From NCBI GenBank assembly GCA_014925825.1, contig JACGCK010000018.1:496001-560000 (forward strand): DNA of 64,000 nucleotides, read 5' to 3'. The notes under the pieces are model-generated. The model had not been told where the DNA came from and did no database searches. It saw only the letters and a list, made by a program, of their open reading frames with translations. Below, piece after piece: positions 12,183 to 22,865 of the stretch. Numbering within the stretch: position 1 is the stretch's first letter; the number at the start of each line of letters is the position of its first letter. The translations under genes and the position numbers were made by a program. The stretch is from Pholiota molesta. Its lineage: Eukaryota; Basidiomycota; Agaricomycetes; Agaricales; Strophariaceae.

Positions 12183-12667
12183 TCAAAAGCAGAGCGTGAG
12201 CGCTTGGAAAAAGAGAAGTTGCGAAGTGCAACATGGAAGAAACCAAACACCAGCTTGAAGTTGTGCAGCGCACCAGGAAACACGAGCTTGTCTTGCGGCT
12301 GCGTTTCACCACAATACCAGAACTGGAAAAGCAGCTGCTGCTGAAGGAGGACGAAGCGTACGTTGAGACCTGCTGAGAATGGTGTTCCATGGCCGGGTAC
12401 CGTCGAGCGGTATCTCCAGGGTTGTGGCGAAGCGACGGGGATTAGCGGGGATTCCGGTGCAGAAATTGTCGAAGAGGGAGAGGGATAAACTTGTTATTGT
12501 GCGCTCAGGTATTTTTGTTTTATTGTTGGTACATGTAATGGAAGAAGAATCGTCGGACTGACTTGGTGATTTGCGCTACATAGATGGAGAAAGTGCTGCA
12601 GCAGCGCGTTCTAGGCCCGGCTGTCAGCGACACCATTGGGATATCGAGGGCCGGTCTGCAAGCGCCC
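12183..12667 (+). pseudogene. Hsp78/ClpB (Hsp100) chaperone fragment
   Basis: Pieces of the middle domain and the NBD1-NBD2 linker of a ClpB/Hsp78-type AAA+ disaggregase are present in the right order but in different frames: ERERLEKEKL, then ETKHQLEVVQR with LRLRFTTIPELEKQLL (ending at a TGA at 12375), then SRVVAKRRGLAGIPVQKLSK with ERDKLV, then MEKVLQQRVLG...AVSDTIGISRAGLQAP. In intact homologues these read approximately as the coiled-coil M-domain, the SRVVxxxTGIPVQ linker and the start of NBD2. No Walker A or B motif from either ATPase domain is visible nearby. A short internal insertion (RRGLA) and loss of residues after RVLG show decay. Intact mitochondrial Hsp78 is presumably elsewhere in the genome. 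Confidence 0.72.
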
Positions 12668-13332
12668 ATAGTTTCCCTACCGATGTAGAAAAGGTATGTT
12701 GTATTCACTCTTAGCAGTGCATAGCTTGCAATATCAAATACATTCCGATCTCCCACTTATAGCTAGGGCTCTGCAAACCTCTCTCTTTGTTCTTGTACAA
12801 TGACGAACAATGCCATGGGTCTGATCACCATCAACATGTCTGAAGTAATTGAAGGTTCTAATAGAAGTGGAGCTGATCAGTGTGGGAGCGCCTAACTTGG
12901 GGAATTCCCGGCCGGGTATGCAATCATCGAGGCGATTGCGACCTCTATGCACTCATCGGATAAATCTAGATGTGAGTGCCTTTGGGATCATGAAGTTATC
13001 TTGAATGTTGGTACAGTATACTCATACGATCTTATGTTTGTGTCCGCGCAGCAGCTCTAACCAGAGAGGAAAGGATGTTGAGATGAGGCCCATGCGCGCG
13101 TGAAACTGTACATCAAACGTTGCAACCACTCGTTCTCCGAAGATCCCTATCGTCGTCAAGTCGCTGATAATCTCTCAGACGAATTTGTCAGAAATCTCAC
13201 GAAACTGACAAGCGTTGATTCACTTTCCAGCACTTTCCTGTGCATTCTGACGTTTCATGCAACGTCTAGTCACCTATAAAATAACGAGCTTCTTCCCCAC
13301 AAATTCCAAAGCAAGGTGAACACCGAAGTAAC
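12668..13332. other. Intergenic stretch before the glycosyltransferase
   Basis: End of the chaperone remnant and the promoter region of the UDP-glycosyltransferase. A CTATAAAATA box lies at about 13274-13283, some 50-60 bp upstream of its ATG. Nothing else recognisable. Confidence 0.35.
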
Positions 13333-15514
13333 ATGTCGCACACTAAGACCACCCATTTGATCCTTCTGGCGATCCCAGCGTGGGGTAAGCATTTCGATGC
13401 TAGATCTGATGGAGCGATAACATACTAACAACATATATGCAATCTCCTTTCCGACTGTTAGGCCATGTCAGACCTTTGTTAGTATTGGCTTCAAGGCTGG
13501 TGCTGGAACGCGATGACCTCGTCCTCACTGTCATTCTTGGCCCAACCGTGATCGAAAAAGCACTTTCGGACGTTGCGACCCAATTCCCAGATGAATCGCA
13601 AGCGCATCTTCGCGATCGCATTAGGTGATTAGCCCTCGCTAAAGACGCCGTGATAGAAGATAATCGTTAACACTGTTTCCTATTATCTTCCGATAGGATT
13701 GTGGCGGCGTTTGACACGCAGGAACTTGATCTGTTCAAGGTTATGGGCGAGCTCGTTGGCGCGTACCCACCCGTATATCAGACTCTCCTTGAGGAAAAGC
13801 CGATTACTTGCGCGAAGACAGGAACCACATTCGAGGCGGTCCCAGCGCCAACCGCCGTCATTATGGATGTAAGCCCTCCATGATTTAATTTAGATGATGA
13901 TTAAATGTATAAATTACTTGGCTTTATTCAGTTCTTTGCCTTGCCCCAGCTACGCCTCACACGGAAGATCACTGGAAACTCCGTATCTATTTTAGCGTTC
14001 ATCTCTTCCAGCGCTGCAGCTGCTACCTACATCTCTGGTCCACCAGAGTTTGGCGGTTTTGGTGATTTAGAGGACCGCGCTCAAGCAGAGGCACAAAGGA
14101 CGGGCAGATCAGCTGATGAAATCAGTGAGGAGGTACGAACATCCTCTGGATTTTAACTGCGTTTCGATTTTAAGCTGATTAACATAATCATTTACAAGAT
14201 ACTCCGCAGAGCTAGTGGGGAACTCATCAAGGTGCCTGGGATCCCCTCGATGTACGATTATGAGGCCTTCCCGCAGATTGTAAGTCGGAGGTGAATACCA
14301 TAAGTTGACTTGCTGACGCCGTAGCCTTCAGCTTCCTGTGAAGCGTCCAGCGTCACCCTTATATATATCTGCGACTTCGTAAGTTGCTCAGATCCTGTCT
14401 CTTTTATCGTTTTCAACTCGTCTATTAAATTTATTTTCTGCAGATTCTTCAAGGAAAGCGATGGAATAATCATCACCACTTCCGATGAATATGAGAACCC
14501 GTTATCAGTAGCATCCATGCGATCCTGGCTCTCTGCTTGGGGCAAGACCACATACGCCATTGGCCCCTTGATGCCTATCGGATATGGTAGCAATTCTATC
14601 AGCAACAGGGGTGATACTGCAGTCGAAACGTTCTTGGAGAAGTCCCTTCAAAAGTACGGAGAGAAATCTATTCTTTTCGTAAGCCAATTATTTCCCCTCT
14701 ATTTGATCCTCTCTCCTTACCTGCCTTGACTAGATATCTTTTGGAACCGTGTTCTGGCCAACAAAGTCAGAGTATGTCGACGAGCTTATAGATGCGCTCA
14801 TCGAGAAGGAGTTGCCTTTCGTACGTGGTTTTTATGCTCCCTGATATTTCTTCCATCCTCATCGTAAAATATTAGCTCTTCTGCTATGCTTCTCCTTTCG
14901 CAAAGATATCCGATGAAAGTCAAAAGAAGGTAGAATCTTCGGGCTTGGGTCTGCTGACCAAATGGGCCCCGCAGCAATATGTTTTGACCCATAAGGTGCG
15001 GAGGACCCAATGTATAAATCGTCATGGATACTGTATGCTCACTGGGAAATGCTAGTCCATTGGCTGGTTCTTAACCCACGGAGGTCATGGAGGACTCACG
15101 GAAGCGCTCGCCAGTGGTATTCCCCTGTAAGTCTCCCAGTTTCTGGCATCACAGAAAACCAAGCTGACACCCAGCGACAGAATCGGCTGGCCTTTCACCG
15201 GCGACCAGCCTATCGGGATTGCCTCCCTTACAGAAGACAAGAAGGTCGCCATCGAGCTCGTGGAAGTGCGCACGGGCGAGCACGGGCTCAAGCCGATCCG
15301 TCGGCTCGGCGACCGTGCGCCCCAGGGCACGCGCGAGGCCGTGGGGCGCGAGCTCAGGGAGGTGATCGACCAGGTGCGCGGGCCGAAGGGCGCAGAGATG
15401 GCTCAGAATGCGGCGCGCGTGAAGGAGGCGATCGCGCATGCCTGGGAGGAGGGCGGGGTTGGGAAGAGGGAGCTCCATGCGTTTTTGGCGAAGTTTGTCG
15501 ATCGCACCGCTTAG
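13333..15514 (+). CDS. UDP-glycosyltransferase (GT1 family)
   Basis: GT1 enzymes move a sugar from a UDP-sugar to a small acceptor such as a sterol, flavonoid or xenobiotic; the acceptor cannot be told from sequence. The start MSHTKTTHLILLAIPAWGHVRPLL has the N-terminal strand and the WGH(V)RP loop carrying the family's catalytic His position; intron 1 splits it at W-G. The middle includes FISSSAAAATYISG and LYISATFFKESDGIIITTS. The C-terminal donor-binding half shows the strand ISFGTVFWPT, LLTKWAPQQYVLTHKS, and the UGT signature GWFLTHGGHGGLTEALASGIPLIGWPF-type segment with GDQ at its end. In place of the common HCGxNS motif there is HGGHGG. About nine short introns are needed, and I saw no frame break. 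Last residues are KFVDRTA. Confidence 0.88.
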
Positions 15515-15597
15515 TCGCGCTGCGTGAATCCGGAATACAACCCAACGCCTTGTACTTATTATAATGTGTTTTATGGCACGTTCTGGACTCGTTCATT

Positions 15598-16323
15598 GTG
15601 CCCTGGCTGTTTTTGGTGGTTCTGCTGACACAATTCCAAAAGATTATATCGTTTCCATTCCTCAAATCACTACGCATCGTTGAATCGTGTCCTTCAATCT
15701 CGACGTTATTTAGATCATTTGCTACTCTTCCTGAACTCCGGAGAATATTCTACCATACTAGAGAACATCCTTCAGATGAACGACAATTTGACGACAATCC
15801 CCTTTGTCGCACCAATCAGATAATTTATCTTTCTTGTGATTCCACTGCTTTCACCACGGACGATCCCAGTACCATATTTGCACTCCTCCCAAATTTAACA
15901 CACCTCGTTGACGAAAATGAACGCTTTTCAAGCAACCGTAGTGCCTTACAAGAAATTCAAAGAAAGGTGTTCCTCGACCTGTTGGCCTCCCCACTCGACG
16001 ACGGCGAAATGCGTTGTCCGCGTTTGCAAATGGTGCATATCGACAAGCTCAATAATCTCAGCGATGCCATCGTTCTTTCCTTTATCCAGAGCAGGATGCG
16101 TGCGAGCAAGTCTCCGACTGGGAACGTCAAACCGCTCAGAAAATTCCGCACAAAGCTTTCCCGGGTAATGGGAGTTGTTGACATTCGCGCTGAACTTCTG
16201 AATTACATCGAAGACGGGACGTTGAAGCTGAGTCTCGTCTATCGCCTTAGGCCCTCGCACCACAAGAATTCTGATAACGGCAGGGAGGTCCCAGACCTTC
16301 ATGCAGGCATGACATTGTCATAA
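15598..16323 (+). CDS. F-box/LRR-like protein, probably 5'-truncated
   Basis: An open frame of 241 codons with leucine-rich patterning (FPFLKSLRIVESCPSISTL, FALLPNLTHLVDENERF) and a C-terminal part typical of Agaricomycete F-box/LRR proteins (RLRPSHHKNSDN). No F-box is present and the frame begins only ~80 bp after the glycosyltransferase stop, so either the 5' half was lost or this is a remnant. It lies beside three intact F-box genes, which supports the assignment. I do not know a substrate. Confidence 0.45.
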   Translation: MPWLFLVVLLTQFQKIISFPFLKSLRIVESCPSISTLFRSFATLPELRRIFYHTREHPSDERQFDDNPLCRTNQIIYLSCDSTAFTTDDPSTIFALLPNLTHLVDENERFSSNRSALQEIQRKVFLDLLASPLDDGEMRCPRLQMVHIDKLNNLSDAIVLSFIQSRMRASKSPTGNVKPLRKFRTKLSRVMGVVDIRAELLNYIEDGTLKLSLVYRLRPSHHKNSDNGREVPDLHAGMTLS

Positions 16324-16665
16324 TTGCTGATACATTGCTAGCTTCCTCCGCTGTCGAATTCTGATTTTCTAGCAGTGTGTATCCGGAGGGTGGTATAGAG
16401 ATTCCAGGCTCGCGCATACCACAGCTAATGATCATTCCGAGCTCTCGACTGGCTTATGATTATTGAATCGTCTGGCCAATGGCGTTTTATCCTTCAAACT
16501 AGTATTTAAATTGCTTCTGGATTGTAATTATATCGGTTACTCATGGGATTATAGATTGGTCCATTGGCGTAGTAACTCATCCGCATGTTCTTCCTCCTCT
16601 GTTGATACATCGGCACCCGAATGTCCTTTATTTCCATGAGAATCGCTCACTGGCAATGAAAAAGT

Positions 16666-18399
16666 TTACGTACCGGTTTCTAAAACATTTTGATGAAATG
16701 GATGCACCGCTGACCGCTGAAGATCGCTGGGCTCCGGCATCAGTACATCGGTCTGCCTCAGGCTCTTCGCTATCGGAGCCCAGTTCGCTATTGTATCCGG
16801 TTGGCTGCGCTGTAACTCGGACTCCAGAGCCATTATCCGGGCGTTGTCGACTTCGGGGATCACATTCGCCTCGTCCTCCGAACAGACATCAGAGCCATCG
16901 CCCATTGATACATCCGAATCATCGCTATAATGCATGGGATCCCATTCGATCTGATCTCCAGATAGTCCTAACACTTTGAGCGATGCCCAATCCTCGTCAG
17001 AGAGCGACTTGCGCGCCCCGCATACGGTGATTGCCACAGACATCCGAGGACATGCACACGATCGGAGCATCCGTACGAAAGCTTGGGTAGAGAAGTTGGT
17101 GCAATTGCGGATGTGTATCTCGTGCCAAGAGCTTTTCCCTTTGGAGGCATTCCACACCGTTCCCATTAGGTCGAAGACTTTGTCGCTGAGACCAGGACAA
17201 TCAGTGATTGTCAATAGATCTCCTACCCAGCGGCGAAAGAAGTAGATCATGTCGTCCTCTTTCATATTGATCAATTCAACTTCGAGAAAATGCAAGTCGC
17301 TGAGATCGTGTTCATTCGACAAGTCGCATTCCTCTATTACGACATGACGGGGGCGTAGCCGTTGCGCCGCCATTATCAACTTGGAGTCCACGCAGGTGAA
17401 GCGCAGTAAGTCATGTAGGAGAGGCGGGGCCATTCCCTTCTTCGGAGATCCGGGTGAAAATTCGACGTTTACGAAAGCCACCTCTACCTGGGTAAATTTC
17501 TTCAGATTTTCTAGGACACCGTGGCATGTAACGTCGAGTGATTGTTGTTCCTCGATCTCGGGATGCCTACCAAGATTCGCTCGATAGTTTTGTACCTCGA
17601 GGGAGGCGGATGATAGTGAATTTGGCATATACATCGCCGCCAACAGGTAGTTCCGTCCATTGAGAACCAATTTATGTAGATGGGCACCTTCCATTTCATT
17701 ATCCAAAGGGGTGCCTGAACGAATTGCCGTTAAACGAGACTCAAACACTGAATCCATTCTAACAACGTCGTCCAACGGGTCGTGAGTTTCCTGACTCTTG
17801 AGCTGAAGTGATGTAAGGTAGCATGAAATAGTGGGAAAATCTCTGATCAGGCAGGGGAGCGACGTTGCATATCGGACATCATAATTGATGAGAGTACATC
17901 GATGGAAATGAGGAGAAAGGGCCTTGGTATATTGTTCGACGAGCAAGCGCTCACGAGCGTAGTGACGCTCGAACCCCACGTTTCCGACATACACTTCGAT
18001 TTGCAGGTTACGCGACCAGAGTAGATACTCTTCCAGAGCTGATGGAGGGATATGTACGCCTGGAATTCTGGACACGATAATTCTAGTCCAAAATTCAGGC
18101 TGGAGCGAGAGGACGCCCCTCCATTGGTGGCACACCTGAGCAGGTGCGTACGGAAAGATGGTGTTTCGAGAGCGATCGATGCCTCGTTCCTCGCAATCGC
18201 AAAAAGTTGGGGTGTGGTGATGAGCATAGTGGGTAAGGGGGAAGGTGTTGCGCTTCGCAGCAGAAGAAACTAGTTTGAAGATCCAGAGGAGGAGCTCCGC
18301 AGGCAATGAAGTTATTCCCGTTCGGTTTGGGGAGTGGCGCCATCTTGAAGATTCGGCACTGGCAGGAGAAGCCTGCCTATCTTCGGGTCTCTGAGTCAC
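16666..18399 (-). CDS. F-box protein with LRR-like tail
   Basis: A single-exon protein of 577 residues. The F-box near residues 28-75 reads ITSLPAELLLWIFKLV followed, after a His-rich loop, by APAQVCHQWRGVLSLQPEFW, the usual basidiomycete form that binds Skp1 in an SCF ubiquitin ligase. The rest has irregular leucine-rich strands (LTSLQLKSQ, LHKLVLNGRNYL, LRPRHVVIEECDL) and a final acidic Asp/Ser/Glu stretch (DDSDVSMGDGSDVCSEDE). The target protein cannot be inferred. Such genes are among the most expanded and variable in mushroom genomes (general knowledge). Confidence 0.8.
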   Translation of the reverse strand: MTQRPEDRQASPASAESSRWRHSPNRTGITSLPAELLLWIFKLVSSAAKRNTFPLTHYAHHHTPTFCDCEERGIDRSRNTIFPYAPAQVCHQWRGVLSLQPEFWTRIIVSRIPGVHIPPSALEEYLLWSRNLQIEVYVGNVGFERHYARERLLVEQYTKALSPHFHRCTLINYDVRYATSLPCLIRDFPTISCYLTSLQLKSQETHDPLDDVVRMDSVFESRLTAIRSGTPLDNEMEGAHLHKLVLNGRNYLLAAMYMPNSLSSASLEVQNYRANLGRHPEIEEQQSLDVTCHGVLENLKKFTQVEVAFVNVEFSPGSPKKGMAPPLLHDLLRFTCVDSKLIMAAQRLRPRHVVIEECDLSNEHDLSDLHFLEVELINMKEDDMIYFFRRWVGDLLTITDCPGLSDKVFDLMGTVWNASKGKSSWHEIHIRNCTNFSTQAFVRMLRSCACPRMSVAITVCGARKSLSDEDWASLKVLGLSGDQIEWDPMHYSDDSDVSMGDGSDVCSEDEANVIPEVDNARIMALESELQRSQPDTIANWAPIAKSLRQTDVLMPEPSDLQRSAVHPFHQNVLETGT

Positions 18400-18832
18400 C
18401 AGTATATGTCCAAAGAGAGAGAGATAGATCTCTTCCTAACAACAAGTCATTAGGCAGTGACTGCAACTCCAGCGCCGAATAGATTATCGAGAGATTCGAA
18501 ATAAGCTCACTTCCTGATGATCCCGAGACGTTTCCATTATCGATATACCGCAGGTGATAGTTGTTTGAATAATGTCAAGATATCCCAAACGTATGCTTTT
18601 TGAAACTTAAAGAGAGATGGTAGCAAGATAGTGTACATGATAAAGTGCGAAAATGCATGCTTCCATGCAAATTCAGGCTCCGCATCTCAACCGCATCTTT
18701 AAAGTTTGACCATGACAAAAGTTGTCGCCACTTACAGTAGATCATCCCAAAAATTATCCGACGAATCGATGTGCAAAACACAGGACGTTAAATAACTCGT
18801 TCTGAAAACCGTATAGCATCCAATACCACAAA
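18400..18832. other. Intergenic stretch between two F-box genes
   Basis: Promoter of the F-box gene on its left and 3' flank of the one on its right. Nothing recognisable; AT-rich toward its right half. Confidence 0.35.
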
Positions 18833-20706
18833 TCAGACGGCATCGCTCTTTCCAAAAAGTCTCCTAAAGCGCATCCATATAAACGCGAAAAACCGCTTCT
18901 CCCCGAAATCAGACATCTCCTGATCCTCTGCCAATACACCAGACGTATCGTGCGGGAACAAAATCGTCCGCCGGTGCTCCGTAAACGTTAGCTTGCCCAA
19001 CGGCAGCGGATGCGAGCTGGAAACGACAGTGGAGAGAATGTAGTCTCGCGATGACGACTCGGACGAATAGCCGCCATCGGCTGCGTCAGCACGAGTGATT
19101 CGGTCCACCCACGCATCTCCCTTCTCTCCGTTCTCCCGCAGACGGCCCCACACGGCGCTGTACATCCCTGTCCAGTAGATGCCATAGCCAATCTCCATGC
19201 GCTGTATTTTGGGATGTCGGCTGGCGAACTTTTCCATGAAGCAGGCGGCGTCGTGTTCTTGTCCGGTGAGCCCCAGCTTGGGGCTGCCGAGACGTGTCGA
19301 GAGATTGATGTATCGAACATTCGGTGGCAATGTTATTTTATCCAGCATACTGTACAACGCCTAGTAGATTTATTAACTATGCGTCACGGAATGCGGGGCA
19401 GAGTACGCACCGAAACAGCCGGAGACGGCCTCATCGAATGTGTTAGCGGCACGTCCTTCGGTGGGCTATCCTGCGATTGGATGATGATATTCTCCAACCG
19501 GCTGAATGGAGCAAAAACCTCTAAAAGATCGAGCGTGATATCGAGGACTGTGATTTTCAGACAGCGCAGGCTATCCACCGTACTCGTCCCCGCAAGGGCA
19601 GACAGCGATGCAACCAGGGCATCGGGGTCGCATACGGCCGGTGGATCGTCGAACCCCCACAATACAATGTTCTGCAGAGGCTGGCGGGAGAATTGCATGA
19701 TATGGGTGTAGGGACCCTCGTATTTCGTCAACAACGGAAGTATTGTCGCTGGGAGGTTGTCGATGATAGCGTCCCGTGGTCTTTCGTCAGAGGAAGGCGG
19801 AAGTATACACAATGACTCCAGAGCAGGGCAATGCTCCAGGGCAGGGATGAAGGCTGGATGAGTGACAGATGCAAACGGTATTTTGAGGGCTCGTAAGCCA
19901 TACGTAATCTGGGAAAGGATTGAGAGAACGTGGCGGGCGGTATCGGCCCTAGGGACGGATATTGATTGGATGACGTCCGGCTGAATAACGTAGTGCAGTG
20001 CGAGATCACTGACACCAGTAGACCGTTCCTCGTGGATGGAAACTTGATTGGTCACCCGACCCTCCCAAGGCCAATGATCCAGGTCAAGGTGGACTATACA
20101 AGGAAAGGGTGAGAGAATAGAGAGGGGAATGGTAGAGGAATTTAGCCATAGTTTCCTGATCGACAATGACTGGATGACATTCCACCACTCCGGCGTAATG
20201 TCGATACAATGCCACGAGAGTGTCGATAGATTCGGAAAGAGGGGCAATGCGTCGAGGACTGTGTCGATAATCGAGCTTGGCTCCAAATCATCTTGTAGAC
20301 TCCGCGCCGGGAACCCCGATCGTGTATAGGGAGATATCCAGCAATGATGGACTCCATGCGCGATGTGCGGCAGTTTGAAATACTCCAACCGTTCTTTGCA
20401 ACGTTCAAGGTAAGTGCGTGGACGAAGGATTGGTCTATCGGCGTTGTACGAGAGCAGGAAAGGTGATACGTCCAACACCGAGAACAGAAGCGGCTGCGCC
20501 AAGTAACGAAACACACCACATGTCAGCGATACCGATCGCAAATCCTGTGGGTTGAGATATGGGAAGACCAACAACCAAATCTCTGGAAATAAAATGGGAA
20601 GGGTATATGATGGTTTAACGATGGTCACTGTGCTCTCTGACGAGAGCCGACTGCTTGACCTCGTAGTGGGAGTAGGGGTGGAAGCCATTCTGGGTCTCGG
20701 AAACAA
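18833..20706 (-). CDS. F-box-like protein
   Basis: Two minus-strand exons, 20706-19411 and 19360-18833, are joined by a 50-nt GT..AG intron to give 607 residues. The F-box-like segment is near residues 35-75 (LPILFPEIWLLVFPYLNPQ, SVSLTCGVFRYLAQPLLF). Leucine-rich strands follow (LPLFPNLSTLSWHCIDI, ALESLCILPPSSDE). The C-terminal exon ends in FAFIWMRFRRLFGKSDAV, a feature also seen in many unnamed Agaricomycete F-box proteins. A presumed SCF substrate adaptor; substrate unknown. Start at 20706 or at the Met seven residues later. Confidence 0.75.
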
Positions 20707-21064
20707 AGCACTGATCAGGTCTGGCAGTGGGCAGAGTCAATCAGGAGGACCAGGGTAGGATATGTGGGTATCGAAGTGTTTTAAGTAAACCTGTGCACGC
20801 GGGGAGGAGACATATGAGACCGAAGAATTCTCGTTGGATGACCGTATGGCTGACAGCCAAGATGTGTGGCCAATCGTCGAAGACTGACAGAGGATGACAA
20901 AGCGTTGTGGTGCTTGTCGTGCACGTGCACATATATTAGCTTCAAACCGATTTGGAGCCATTCCAACTCTTCTCAAGCTCTGCTCTTCCTATGAATACCA
21001 GGATGGCAGTCAGAAACGTTAATGCAAGCAATGTAAAATAATCCACCGACCATTCTTGTGATAC
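20707..21064. other. Intergenic stretch between two F-box genes
   Basis: 358 bp between two minus-strand genes. No recognisable gene or repeat. Confidence 0.35.
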
Positions 21065-22568
21065 TCAACTTAAAAGAGTAGTAAAAAGAATCTCCTCTCC
21101 ATCATCATCAATAGCAGCGTTTTCAGGATCTCCGCATCCAAAAAGAATAACTTGGACATCAAGGCCCAATGCCACGGTTTTCGAGGCTGTAAGTCGTGGC
21201 AGCACCTGCTTGAAGAAGTCGGATACTTTCGCCTTGAACCATTTCTGGTCGAAAGCTCTAGCGTGTTCAACAAGCATTGGTAGGCTCAAGAATAGATCCA
21301 CGGTGAACAGCGCCGGAAATTTCGGACTGGTTAGGAGCGAATCGATCAGGTGCCATCGGGAAGACTCGTGTCCGCCCGTGAAGAAATCGTCGTCGGGGAA
21401 TATCTGCCAGGAAGTAATCATGATGTCGAGTCTCTTCAATGCCGTCGCTGGGGTCGGCGTATCCAAGAGCGAATAGATGTGCTGCACGTCTTCGTCGAAG
21501 GTCTGCACAGTCGTGATTTCGACTTCTTCGTCCGGCATCAGCACGGTGTGTGTCACTGCGAGGTTCTGTAGTTTCGTCATTTGGCCAAAATCGAAAGGTT
21601 TAGGAGGCGGAGGAAACCGTTCTGCAACCCATGAGTGCAGGGTTCAATTTCGCATAGAAGAGGAGGTGTTACCGTAGAAATCAAGCTGCAGAGCTTCGAT
21701 GGAGGAAGCTGAGGCCTTCATTGCCTCCCATGTAAGGTCCATGTGGCCAACTGAGAAAATGGTGGACGTGAAGGTAGTGAGGCGCGTGAGATGGGACAGA
21801 TATCCGCCAGCAATACCCGTAAGGCAGTCTGCGGGATTCATAGTGACGCAGCCCAATGCTGGAGGAATTGGCTGGCCTTTATCCACCCCGCCAGGAGATT
21901 TGTTCAGAGCGGAGAATTCGGTGTGGGACAGATGTAGATGCTCCAGTTTCGTGTCGCGGAGGAAAGTGGAAGGTAGACCATTTATATTTCCAATGTGAAG
22001 GAATGTAAGATTGGGCGATTTTATGAGGCTAAAAACCGATTCTTGAAACGACGAATTCAGGTCTGACCATGTGACGAAACCGACTGTAGTGGGAGGACTG
22101 GAGCTCATAGCCAACGAGAACTTCCTTATTCCGTAATCAGGCCCGTGAAGTGCATTTATTATCTTACAAAGTACACCTTCATCGTCATGGAGGAGTGCTC
22201 TGTAATAGCGACTTGCATTCGAGTTAGTGGAATCTATGCATTCATGAGATTAGAGGGGACAAAGTGCCACGAAAAATGAACACACCTATAATAATCTCGA
22301 AAGCTTTTATATAGGGCGCAATCCCTGTCCCATATGGAGACTTCATCACATCTATTAAGGAACACAGTCTGGCCGCCAACGTTGGCAACGCCTGGCCAGA
22401 AAAGCTGATATGCTTGAACAAGTGCGCGCGGGACCGGGGGTAAAATGCTCTGCAAACAAGAGAGGACGCGCGCAGCGCCTCTCTGGATTCCACGTCGTCG
22501 TCTTCCTGCAGCTTGTCAATGCAAAGATCGACTAGTTCGCGGGGGAGTGAATAAAAGTGAGCCGTCAT
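21065..22568 (-). CDS. F-box-like protein
   Basis: Three or more minus-strand exons. The N-terminus MTAHFYSLPRELVDLCIDKL, followed by LRASSLVCRAFYPRSRAHLF, is a typical basidiomycete F-box-like start. The middle exon carries LRR-like strands (LIKSPNLTFLHIGNINGLP, LEHLHLSHTEF), and the last exon (21580-21065) ends DDGEEILFTTLLS. An upstream in-frame ATG at 22742 would add 58 residues unlike the family, so I start at 22568. Introns lie near 22280-22120 and 21655-21590. A presumed SCF adaptor of unknown target. Confidence 0.68.
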
Positions 22569-22865
22569 GGTGGTAGTACGCGATGAAGAGTGTAAAGCCG
22601 GTGTTGATCCGGACGGAGTCCGAGGTATCAATTTGGGCGTGCCTGCCAGGATCATCAGGTGATTTATTATCATGAAAGAAACCGCAATTTTGCAACTTGA
22701 ACTATGGACCCCCGAGCAATGAGCCAGATAGTTCTGGTCCAATTCTATGCTTAGTTTTGTGGCGATTGATATTTATTTTACGATGTAAGTAGTGATAAGA
22801 AAATAAATAAAAATAATGATACATACTTATCGCATCTACAATGCCTCGAATCCGTAGCAATCCCC

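Noticed and set aside
22569..22742. N-terminal extension of the F-box gene ending at 21065
   Set aside because: The 58 residues have no family features, while MTAHFYSLPRELVDLC is a typical start.
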